Below are positions 7,792 through 15,218 of a stretch of 42,797 nucleotides of DNA, piece by piece; position 1 is the first letter of the stretch, and each line of letters opens with the position of its first letter. The position numbers and the translations under genes were made by a program. Under the pieces are notes generated by a model. The model saw nothing but the letters and a program-made list of their open reading frames with translations. It was not told the DNA's origin and searched no databases. This stretch comes from a virus, in IMG/VR virus record IMGVR_UViG_3300042731_001127, positions 1 through 42,797 of that record. The stretch is one strand, 5' to 3'.

Positions 7792-8134
7792 AAACTATGT
7801 CCTCAACACTTCTTTTTTTTGTTAGACTAGAATATTTTTCATAATAATTTTTAGATTCAAAAAGATATATTTCTAATATTTCATTATAAAATTCGATAAG
7901 ATTTTCAATTAGAATAGGATCTTCATTTTCGTCTATCAAAACTATATTTTGTGATTGATTATTATCAACTAGTATTTTACAAAATGTAATTAGATTATAC
8001 GAAATTCTAAATGTACCTTTGTTTTTATAAAATAAACAACTTCCATTAAAGGACTCTCGGGCTTGATGCTTTTCTTTCTCGAGTGTTAGATGATAATTTG
8101 TAAATTCGAGTGCTTTTTCTAATTTAGAATCCAT
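7781..8134 (-). CDS. Unrecognised protein, first gene of the cassette, 117 residues
   Basis: I do not recognise this protein. It is 117 residues: a charged helical N-terminus (LEKALEFTNYHLTLEKEKHQ), a beta-like centre with CLFYKNKGTFRISYNLITFC, and an acidic, Leu/Ile-rich helix (ENLIEFYNEILEIYLFES). The C-terminus ends with charged residues VEDIVFDD. The start is ATG 8134 with AGGAG seven bases upstream. It is the first gene behind the perfect sigma70 promoter at 8158-8186 and overlaps the first glycosyltransferase-like gene. Being first in the operon is compatible with an accessory or regulatory role, but no DNA-binding motif is evident. Confidence 0.7.
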   Translation of the reverse strand: MDSKLEKALEFTNYHLTLEKEKHQARESFNGSCLFYKNKGTFRISYNLITFCKILVDNNQSQNIVLIDENEDPILIENLIEFYNEILEIYLFESKNYYEKYSSLTKKRSVEDIVFDD

Positions 8135-8157
8135 AATTATACTCCTGTTTTAATTAT

Positions 8158-8186
8158 ATTATACAGGAATACTTTCTAGTTGTCAA
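8158..8186 (-). promoter_or_regulatory. Consensus sigma70 promoter for the glycosyltransferase/radical SAM operon
   Basis: On the - strand, TTGACA lies at 8186-8181 and TATAAT at 8163-8158, exactly 17 bases apart; both hexamers match the bacterial consensus fully. The -35 box begins six bases after the stop codon of the tail-structure gene at 8192. The first gene of the cassette starts 24 bases beyond the -10 box, which leaves room for its AGGAG. No TATAAATA-type late box and no hairpin-plus-T-run terminator is visible between the two operons. Confidence 0.9.
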
Positions 8187-8191
8187 GAGTT

Positions 8192-9244
8192 TTATAGAGT
8201 GGTTCCAGTAGCATTTGAGCTTGTAGTTGGCGCATCAATCTCAATCACATTGTTAGCATCTTGGGCTCTAAAAATTTGAATAGTGCTTGTTAATGTTCCG
8301 TCAACTGATGGGTCAACGGCTGGTTCTACTTTACCATCTGCGAATGTTGCTCCGCCATAGTCGTCGTCGGCATCAGTAAATGTTGCTCTTAAAGTAATGA
8401 TAGTAGGATTAGTTGCATCATCAACTTTTGCCGTTAATGTTAAAGTGTTAACTGCATATGTACTACCTGTAACACTAAGTATAGTTTGTTCTGTTGTGGT
8501 TAGATCAAAAAATCCAATATTAGAAGTGGTTACACCTGTGCCATCACCTGTAATTGTTGTTGCAGTTCTATTCATTTTAACTGTGCCAATATATGTTGAT
8601 AACATATTTGTCCAGTCAGTATTTTTTGTGTGAGATGCGCCGCCAGAACGAGAACCATACCAACGAACTTCGCCGCCTGTATTAAAAAATGCTCTAGCAT
8701 GATTAGCTGCTGTAAGAGTAGCAGTGTTCCCACTATCAGACGTTTTAGATTGTCCTGCAAAAGTAACTGTCATGTAGTGATCTAAAGTTTCAAATGCCCC
8801 GTATCCCCAATCTGTTGTACGTTCTTTAGAACTTGCTGCGTCTGCTGCAATATATCCGCTATCTACTAAATTTCTATCACTTACAGCATTTGCAGCTTCA
8901 GAAATATAATCGTTCCAACCTTGTTGTAACAATGTAAGACTTCCAACATCTGTTCCGCTTGCATCTGCACCAATGATATTACCTACACTTACTTCTTGCA
9001 CAGCAAATCCAGTTCCGCCTACTTGATGTAATCTACATGTATAAATGTCTAAATAAAGTTTGTTTAGATCATCCGCTGTAACAGTTGCACCTTCTGCTAC
9101 TGCGTTACTTTCTAAAGGTTGACCATACCCTTGATTAGATGCTGCATTGCCTTGTGTTCCTTGTGGTACTCCTAACACATTGTTTATATCATTTCTAATA
9201 TTGTTATAGTCTGTATCTTGGATTATTCCGCCAACTGCTACCAT
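8192..9244 (-). CDS. Virion structural protein, probable tail-fibre component
   Basis: The protein has 350 residues rich in Thr, Ala, Gly and Asn, with almost no Lys. The N-terminus (VGGIIQDTDYNNIRNDINNV) is a short domain common in marine T4-like structural proteins. It is followed by a helical VTADDLNKLYLDIYTCRLHQ segment, a Gly/Ser-rich linker and, from about residue 200, beta-sandwich-like strands (TTEQTILSVTGS, TLTLTAKVDD, TIITLRATFTDAD). The composition and context are those of an adhesin-like fibre or decoration protein. It starts at ATG 9244 with AAGGAA upstream, nine bases after the third fibre gene, and no promoter is evident between them. It is the last gene before the sigma70 promoter of the cassette. 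Specific receptor function cannot be read. Confidence 0.68.
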   Translation of the reverse strand: MVAVGGIIQDTDYNNIRNDINNVLGVPQGTQGNAASNQGYGQPLESNAVAEGATVTADDLNKLYLDIYTCRLHQVGGTGFAVQEVSVGNIIGADASGTDVGSLTLLQQGWNDYISEAANAVSDRNLVDSGYIAADAASSKERTTDWGYGAFETLDHYMTVTFAGQSKTSDSGNTATLTAANHARAFFNTGGEVRWYGSRSGGASHTKNTDWTNMLSTYIGTVKMNRTATTITGDGTGVTTSNIGFFDLTTTEQTILSVTGSTYAVNTLTLTAKVDDATNPTIITLRATFTDADDDYGGATFADGKVEPAVDPSVDGTLTSTIQIFRAQDANNVIEIDAPTTSSNATGTTL

Positions 9245-9253
9245 ATTTTTTCC

Positions 9254-10801
9254 TTAACACTTAATAAAACATTCAACCAGTCTAGGAGTGTCACTCGTTC
9301 CGGCATCTTCTTCTAGTATATATCCAACACGCTTTAATTGCAATGACATATTTGGTTCTGTAGTTCCAATTCCATCTTCTTCATCTAAATATACTATTCC
9401 GCCCATTTTTGCTTGGCCTTTTACAAGTACAGGTACTCTTCCTACTAAACCAACAGCTTGTCCGTCAGCTTCTGAATTCATTAAATAAGCAGGTGCAGCA
9501 CTAATAATACCTATAGGATCAGCACCCATTACATGCGCTGGGCCAATTTCAGTGTTACCAGGGCCGCCAGTAATTGCAACAATAGTTCCGATTGGTAAAT
9601 CATTGTTTTCGCTTTTGTAAATTTCTGCAAGGTCTGCATATTTTGCTTGTGCAGCTATACCAAATAGTGTATTAGCAGCAATATTACCGCTATCGTCTCT
9701 TGCTACAATAGTATTTTCGTCAACTCCTGGATTGTAAGTGTATGTAGCGCCGATATATTCTCCATTAGCTACTGCTCCTACAAGCATTTCGTTTGATCTA
9801 TCGGCTACACCTTTAAATGCTTCGGCATGTACTTCGTTCCATTTATTTGCAACTGTGCCAATATTTCTATTACCTTGATCACCTGGATTAGAAGTATAAC
9901 CTGGTTGTAAACTATTATTGTCTACACGTAAAATATTAGTATATCCATTACCATTATATGTACTAAATTTAAGCAACTGTTGATTCATACGAATGTGGCC
10001 TTCATTGCCACCTGCGCCGTCAATAAAAATAGATAAATCTTGATCGTTACCTATTGTAATACCACTATCATTAAAGTTTACAAGTGCATTAAAATTAGCT
10101 TGATCAGATCTAATATAATTACTTGCATCGATGCCGCCTAACTTTTGTGCATTAGTTGCTGTTCCATAGAAAAAGTATTCTGAATTAATGCCGTTTTGAT
10201 CGTTACCTTTTAGTGTAATACCTTTTTTAATACTTCTGTTTTCGTCAACAAACCCATTATACTCGGCAAATTGTGTGCCGACGTCTTTAATTGTAAAGTT
10301 TTCGTTACTAAAAATTGCAATTTCTTCGTTATTAACAACAGCAACAACAACCGGTTTAGATGTGTTATCGTTTGCAATTATTTCTTTAGATTGCATTTGT
10401 GTAAGACCTTCACCTGCATCTTGGGGTCCGATAAAGGAAAAGTCTACACCGTTGTAAACATATAGCTGTTTGTTCTCTGTGTCAAACCATAAATCGCCTA
10501 GTGCTAATCCTACAGGTTGACTATTTGCAGTAGTTGTACCGCCTGTGGTTTTCCAAGCGCCGCCGTCATAGAATTTTAATTTATTTTCTCCGCTATCATA
10601 CCAAATCTGACCTGCAATTGGTCTAGGCGGTTGTTGCGCACTTGCAAAATTCTCTAACAAAAATACAAAGTTTTCGTTTTGTATTTCTCCATATCCTGCA
10701 AAGTTTTTACCAATTAATTTAATATCAGTAGAATTATCTACTGTACCGTCGGCAATGGTTGTTAGTGTTGCCCCGTTTGTTTTTTGTATGCTATATGCCA
10801 T
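9254..10801 (-). CDS. Tail-fibre protein 3 with Peptidase_G2-like C-terminus
   Basis: The protein has 515 residues. Its N-terminal 130 residues repeat the domain of fibre proteins 1 and 2: two tandem 'GxxWxDTxxxxLxxYNG' units (GQIWYDSGENKLKFYDG and GDLWFDTENKQLYVYNG) and the 'ENFVFLLENFA' helix. The middle is Asn/Gly-rich, beta-helix-like and has ADRSNEMLVGAVANG. The C-terminal 130 residues (LAEIYKSENNDLPIGTIV, IGIISAAPAYLMN, VGLVGRVPVLVKG) resemble the intramolecular-chaperone/Peptidase_G2-type ends that trim themselves off some phage appendages. That is inferred by pattern and needs a profile search. It starts at ATG 10801, with AGGGG six bases upstream and a CATAAATA box 23 bases upstream. 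Confidence 0.8.
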   Translation of the reverse strand: MAYSIQKTNGATLTTIADGTVDNSTDIKLIGKNFAGYGEIQNENFVFLLENFASAQQPPRPIAGQIWYDSGENKLKFYDGGAWKTTGGTTTANSQPVGLALGDLWFDTENKQLYVYNGVDFSFIGPQDAGEGLTQMQSKEIIANDNTSKPVVVAVVNNEEIAIFSNENFTIKDVGTQFAEYNGFVDENRSIKKGITLKGNDQNGINSEYFFYGTATNAQKLGGIDASNYIRSDQANFNALVNFNDSGITIGNDQDLSIFIDGAGGNEGHIRMNQQLLKFSTYNGNGYTNILRVDNNSLQPGYTSNPGDQGNRNIGTVANKWNEVHAEAFKGVADRSNEMLVGAVANGEYIGATYTYNPGVDENTIVARDDSGNIAANTLFGIAAQAKYADLAEIYKSENNDLPIGTIVAITGGPGNTEIGPAHVMGADPIGIISAAPAYLMNSEADGQAVGLVGRVPVLVKGQAKMGGIVYLDEEDGIGTTEPNMSLQLKRVGYILEEDAGTSDTPRLVECFIKC

Positions 10802-10823
10802 TGTTGACCCCTAGTTAATAATG

Positions 10824-10831
10824 TATTTATG
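10824..10831 (-). promoter_or_regulatory. Late-promoter-like box (CATAAATA)
   Basis: In the 42-base gap before the third fibre gene, the - strand reads CATAAATA, one base from the T4 late consensus TATAAATA. It lies 23 bases upstream of the ATG. A gp55-type sigma factor is encoded in this window, so recognition is plausible. The one mismatch makes it weaker evidence than the box at 40468. Confidence 0.5.
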
Positions 10832-10843
10832 CTAATATTATAA

Positions 10844-12562
10844 TTATGGCTGTGACACAACCTCTGTTGATTGGAACGCCCATACTTTGTTTCCTAATCC
10901 GTCATCTTCTACTCTATATACTCTAACTTCTCTTTCTACACCTGTGCTTAAATGAAAGATGCAGTGTATTCTTGCAGCAGTATGAATGTTTCTGTCACTA
11001 GCAGGCGCAATTTGTTCAATCCAGGTAGCTGTTATAGACTGATCGTATTTGCTGTCTTGTCCGTAATTTGTCATGTCTATTGCCAGAGATACAACTGTAT
11101 CTCTTGTTTTTATATCTACATAAGATTTGTTAGCAGCACTATTAGGTGCAGTAGGTGTAGCAACTCCGCTTACTTGTATATCAGCACTGTTATTTGTCAG
11201 TATTAAACTGCCATTAATATCCATTGTAAAAGAACCATTTGTACTAAGCGTATTACCTACAATATTTGGACCGTTTTGAATAGTAAGGTCTACAAGATCT
11301 CCTAATTGTTCTAAATTACTTTCAGTTACTGTTGTTCCTATTGTTGTTTGGTTTATGATAGGCAGATTTTGAATCTTGTAACCTTTTCCGGCAGTTAAAT
11401 TCCAATGATCGTTTGCAGTCCAATAATTTCCGTTTATAACATCAACTGTCCAAATAATTGTATGATCAGAATTGCCTTTTAAAGTAATGCCGCCACCGTT
11501 TGCAAATGCGTCTGTAGGCGTTTCTGTGGCCGCTAGATCTATATTTTTATCATCAACTTCTAAGGTTGCTGTATTAACAATTGTACTTGAACCATTAACA
11601 ACTAGATTGTTTTCTACTGTAAGGTCACCATTGACTGTAACATCTGCTCCGCCGACCGAAGGATAAAATTCTATTGATTTATTGCCAGGATTTATATCTA
11701 TTGCAATTTCATCAGTAGCACTACTACCTCTTAATGAAAACTGCATTTTTCTATTAGAGTTGTTATTTTTAAATACAGTATCTCTAGAACTATTTACAAA
11801 TAATTTAAAATATTCTTGAGCGTTACCTACTGAAAGGCCTCCATCATTTTTTATTCGTATAGTACCTGTTGTAGTGTCATTACTGTCTGCTCTTAATAAG
11901 CTGTTGATGTTTACGCCAGAAATACTTGTTGCATCAGTAGCTGTACCGCTAAGAACAGGATTTGTAGATCCTAGAGTGTTTAAAAAGTTTATACCTGCTA
12001 AAATATTTTCTGTTGTTAGACCGACAATTGTTTGTAGTGGTTTAAATTCTTCTTTGCTTGCAATAGCAAATCTTTGACCAGCAACATATAAAGAAGATAT
12101 AGTTTTAATTTCTCCACCATCATTAAGTATGTCTTCTGTAATAAATCCTGATTTACCTTGAGCTGATGTATAACTAGGTCCAACTAATGTAGGTTCGTTT
12201 ATGCCGTCACTAAAATAAAATTGTTTATCAGCAGTGTTTATCCATGTATCTCCTGCTACCATTACCGGTGTTGTTGCAGAAAGTATCGGTCCTCCACTTG
12301 TTCTCCATGATTTTGTAGTACCGTCATATACTTTTAATCTAGATTCCCCAGTGTCCCACCAAATTTGTCCTGGTAATGGAGATGTAGGAGCACTACTATT
12401 AGCAAAATTTTCTAATATTTTAATAAAATTTTCATTTATAGTTTCTCCAAATCCTGTATAATTTCTACCAATTAATCCGATACTTGTAGTTGTACTATCT
12501 AACAATCCGTCTGCTAGTGTAGTCAGTATAGATCCATTTGATGTATTGAGGATATAGCTCAT
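10844..12562 (-). CDS. Tail-fibre protein 2 (paralogue of 1 and 3)
   Basis: The protein has 572 residues. It starts with the same N-terminal module as its neighbours: a beta segment 'SYILNTSNGSILTTLADG', the 'ENFIKILENFA' helix, and two WxDT/YNG-type units (GQIWWDTGESRLKVYDG and GDTWINTADKQFYFSDG). Residues about 300-480 contain Gly/Asn-rich strands such as GDLTVENNLVVNGSSTIVN, typical of trimeric phage fibres in marine T4-like phages. The C-terminal 100 residues are a small beta domain rich in Arg and Val and may be the distal tip. The start at ATG 12562 overlaps the preceding gene's stop by four bases (ATGA), so it depends on that gene's translation. The function is a fibre subunit by composition and context; receptor specificity is unknown. 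Confidence 0.8.
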   Translation of the reverse strand: MSYILNTSNGSILTTLADGLLDSTTTSIGLIGRNYTGFGETINENFIKILENFANSSAPTSPLPGQIWWDTGESRLKVYDGTTKSWRTSGGPILSATTPVMVAGDTWINTADKQFYFSDGINEPTLVGPSYTSAQGKSGFITEDILNDGGEIKTISSLYVAGQRFAIASKEEFKPLQTIVGLTTENILAGINFLNTLGSTNPVLSGTATDATSISGVNINSLLRADSNDTTTGTIRIKNDGGLSVGNAQEYFKLFVNSSRDTVFKNNNSNRKMQFSLRGSSATDEIAIDINPGNKSIEFYPSVGGADVTVNGDLTVENNLVVNGSSTIVNTATLEVDDKNIDLAATETPTDAFANGGGITLKGNSDHTIIWTVDVINGNYWTANDHWNLTAGKGYKIQNLPIINQTTIGTTVTESNLEQLGDLVDLTIQNGPNIVGNTLSTNGSFTMDINGSLILTNNSADIQVSGVATPTAPNSAANKSYVDIKTRDTVVSLAIDMTNYGQDSKYDQSITATWIEQIAPASDRNIHTAARIHCIFHLSTGVEREVRVYRVEDDGLGNKVWAFQSTEVVSQP

Positions 12563-14574
12563 TCTAATTCTCCATGATATATAATATAGTTTACAGTCTG
12601 ATACGGAGGCATTATATTAATTGGTTCATTAACAGGTTCGTTAATATTATCTCTATAAATTATACCAGTTCTATTTAAACCAGAGGTTGTTGCTGCAATG
12701 TCTTGGGCTAATCCTAAGGTGTTGCTTACACCTTCAGCTGTTGTGTTTGCTTCTGTATCCGTTACAGCATAAAATTGATCGACACCTACATTACTATCGG
12801 CATTTGTTGATTCAAATTTGTGACGGTGTTCTGGTAAATTACGTTGTCTAATAGTTAGTTCACTGGTTTTTGCATTGCTCAATCCTAATGTATCTGCAGA
12901 TGTATCTAAAGTTCTATTAGCAGACGATCCTCCCATGTTATCTGCACCTAACGGTAATCTCCCTCTTAAATCAGGTAATTTAAAATTACCCGAAGTTACA
13001 GTGCTAATAGGACCATAATTATATCCTATAACAAGAAAGAGAGATTCGTAATCTATAATTAATACTTCGCTACCGTCGCATAATTTCCAACCATCAGGAG
13101 CAGTTGGGCCACCAAAAGGAACGATTGTACCTACCGGAATTTGCGGCAATGCTGCTCTAATTATATTAAATGGTACTTTGAAAAGTTGTCCACCACGCTG
13201 TATAAGATATGTATCAGTATCAGCAGCCGTACTTACAGTATCTTTATTAGTAACAAACGTACCAGCAATATCTGCAGATATAGTAATATTTTGTGTGCCA
13301 TCTATTTCAAATGGCTCACTACTGATATCACTATTAGCACCGCCAAACTGCACCTGTATAGGAGAATCCCATCTTTGCGCACTTGTAGCTCTACCTTGGA
13401 AATTTCCTAGTAATGTTTCTGCAATAACTGTATTTGTATAAACAGTATTGTATGGACTATTAACAGATCCTATTTCACCTTGTGTTGTACTCGGAGTAAT
13501 AGAATTACTAATAACAGAAGAAGTGTTTAGTGTACCAGCTGTAATCTCACCTGTAAATGTACTAGTGCCTGTAACGTCTAAGTTTCCAGTAATGTCTGCA
13601 TCACCTTGTAGAGATAAATCTCCATTTTCTCCTTGCACATCAGTTCCTGTAACTTTAATGTTTCCTGCAACATGTAGTGCTTCGTCTGGATTTGTATTGA
13701 TACCTACTCTTTCAGTGCCCTGTACTCGCAATACTTGTTTTGTATTACCGTTTGCATTTGTAACACTTATATTAATATTACTGTTTTGGCTGCTATGTTT
13801 AATGTTACCGGTAACACCGCCGACTTCTAAACGCATAGAACTATCTAATCCTACACTTAATCCTTGGTTGCTTCTAATAGTTAATGCTTCGTTGCTTATA
13901 TTAGCTTGATCTTTTCGCATAAATTGATTGCCGGGGACACTTGTTCCGTCTACAACTAAATTATTAGACCTATCTGCAATACCGTTTATAATTACATTAG
14001 ATGAAACATTTAATCCTGCTTTGATTGTTGTAAAACCTGGAATAAAGTTTTTTGGCGTAAATGTTTCAGTACTAACAATACCAATAGGTTGGCCTGCTGC
14101 ATACAAAAACAATACTGTTTTTTCTAAATTACTAACATCAACGATAACATCAGCTTTAGCACCTGTAATCAAACCTTCTGAATATTCAGGACCTATTAAG
14201 ACCCAGTTAGTTCCATTCCATAAATATAATTGTTGTGAACTTGTGTCGCTCCATAAATCTCCAGGAGAACTAATAGCACCTGCTGGACGTACTGCACCAG
14301 ATTTTAAACCGCCTGCATCTAACCAGTTTGCACCATTATAAACTTTTAATCCGCCTGCTGCACTGGTGTCGTACCATAATTGTCCTATACTTGGTTCTCT
14401 AGGTGCCGTTGTAGCTGCAAAATTTTCTAAAAGATGTAGCAAACTTTCATCAATTTTTACACCGTAGCCTGGATATCCTCTACCTGGTAAATCTAAACTT
14501 GTTTGCTGGTTAATGGTATTATCTTCAATTGTTAAACTTTTGATTCCATCACTGTAAAAAACTTGAATTGCCAT
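12559..14574 (-). CDS. Tail-fibre protein 1 with phage tail-collar domain
   Basis: The protein has 671 residues. The N-terminal module (ESLLHLLENFAATTAP, GQLWYDTSAAGGLKVYNG, GDLWSDTSSQQLYLWNG) is shared with fibre proteins 2 and 3 and probably attaches them to a common baseplate site (inference). A Gly/Asn/Thr-rich shaft of short repeats follows (GNLDVTGTSTFTGEI). The C-terminus, about residues 495-671, is a tail-collar (Pfam Phage_tail_collar type) domain: PVGTIVPFGGPTAPDGW, then CDGSE, FKLPDLRGRLPLG, LPEHRHKFE and NIMPPYQTVNYIIY. In T4-like phages this domain trimerises fibre ends such as gp12. The start at ATG 14574 has GAGGG seven bases upstream inside the previous gene's 3' end. No promoter box is evident immediately upstream. 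Confidence 0.87.
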   Translation of the reverse strand: MAIQVFYSDGIKSLTIEDNTINQQTSLDLPGRGYPGYGVKIDESLLHLLENFAATTAPREPSIGQLWYDTSAAGGLKVYNGANWLDAGGLKSGAVRPAGAISSPGDLWSDTSSQQLYLWNGTNWVLIGPEYSEGLITGAKADVIVDVSNLEKTVLFLYAAGQPIGIVSTETFTPKNFIPGFTTIKAGLNVSSNVIINGIADRSNNLVVDGTSVPGNQFMRKDQANISNEALTIRSNQGLSVGLDSSMRLEVGGVTGNIKHSSQNSNINISVTNANGNTKQVLRVQGTERVGINTNPDEALHVAGNIKVTGTDVQGENGDLSLQGDADITGNLDVTGTSTFTGEITAGTLNTSSVISNSITPSTTQGEIGSVNSPYNTVYTNTVIAETLLGNFQGRATSAQRWDSPIQVQFGGANSDISSEPFEIDGTQNITISADIAGTFVTNKDTVSTAADTDTYLIQRGGQLFKVPFNIIRAALPQIPVGTIVPFGGPTAPDGWKLCDGSEVLIIDYESLFLVIGYNYGPISTVTSGNFKLPDLRGRLPLGADNMGGSSANRTLDTSADTLGLSNAKTSELTIRQRNLPEHRHKFESTNADSNVGVDQFYAVTDTEANTTAEGVSNTLGLAQDIAATTSGLNRTGIIYRDNINEPVNEPINIMPPYQTVNYIIYHGELE

Positions 14575-14577
14575 TTA

Positions 14578-15192
14578 TTAACCCTCACTAAACCCTGTTA
14601 AACTTTGAACTCTTACAGTATAATCAATTTGTATCAGTCTGTTTAAACTCTTTTGTACAGGATGGAAAATGACATGTGTTAATAGTCTACCTGTACCGTT
14701 TGGAGAATAACTTTTTAATCCTAGCTCGTCAAATACATAAAGACTTTCTGTATTTGTAGCATTATCAAAAGCGTCTTGTCCGTCTGGTTCGCCGTAATCT
14801 AACAAACAACTAATGTATACATCTGTATAGTTTGTTCCACTTACGTGTCTTGTTTCTATTTTGTTGCGTATAGGATCAAGATTATTTACACTTCTATCGT
14901 CTACAACTTTACTGAATGTTTCTTTGTATAGGCTTGCATTTGTTCCAGTACTGTTAGGAGTAAGATATGTAATTATTCCTGTTGGATCTACACTTGTTCC
15001 GCCATTTCCAAAGGCCATTTCATATATAAACCCTTGACCTGCATTTCCTAAACTTTCTGCAAGTGCAATACTCATATTCTCATAATGGATTGCATTTGGT
15101 TTATCGATTAGAACTTCACCCGATGTAGGATCATGTATTTTTATATGGCCTTTGACATAAACGCCGCTATGTTCATTTGTTTGTTTCATCAT
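14578..15192 (-). CDS. Virion structural protein, 204 residues
   Basis: The protein has 204 residues, with the opening SGVYVKGHIKIHDPTSGEVL and a later 'FIYEMAFGNGGTSVDPTGII' segment. The Gly/Thr-rich strands and a C-terminal LTHVIFHPVQKSLNRLIQID segment suggest a beta-rich structural protein. Proteins of this size and style are usual near the fibres of marine T4-like phages, but I do not match it to a T4 gene; it is shorter than T4 gp8 or gp9. The start is ATG at 15192, and a second ATG is the next codon (MMKQTN). A late-promoter-like AATAAATA lies 19 bases upstream, overlapping the stop of the giant gene. It probably belongs to the baseplate-fibre junction (inference). Confidence 0.7.
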   Translation of the reverse strand: MMKQTNEHSGVYVKGHIKIHDPTSGEVLIDKPNAIHYENMSIALAESLGNAGQGFIYEMAFGNGGTSVDPTGIITYLTPNSTGTNASLYKETFSKVVDDRSVNNLDPIRNKIETRHVSGTNYTDVYISCLLDYGEPDGQDAFDNATNTESLYVFDELGLKSYSPNGTGRLLTHVIFHPVQKSLNRLIQIDYTVRVQSLTGFSEG

Positions 15193-15210
15193 TTTCCTTG
15201 TCCTATACTA

Positions 15211-15218
15211 TATTTATT
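15211..15218 (-). promoter_or_regulatory. Late-promoter-like box (AATAAATA)
   Basis: The - strand reads AATAAATA, one base from TATAAATA, 19 bases upstream of the 204-residue structural gene's ATG. It overlaps the TAA stop of the giant gene. The spacing is close to the 18 bases seen for the perfect box upstream of the gp48-like gene. Confidence 0.55.

Noticed and set aside
8135-8191. Possible terminator between the fibre genes and the cassette
   Set aside because: No GC-rich hairpin followed by T residues can be drawn; the sequence is explained by the promoter and ribosome site.
13448-13909. 153-residue + strand frame inside fibre gene 1
   Set aside because: It lies antisense to a well-supported fibre gene, and its hydrophobic Val/Leu/Pro-rich content mirrors the Thr/Asn/Gly codons of that gene; no ribosome site or conserved motif is seen.
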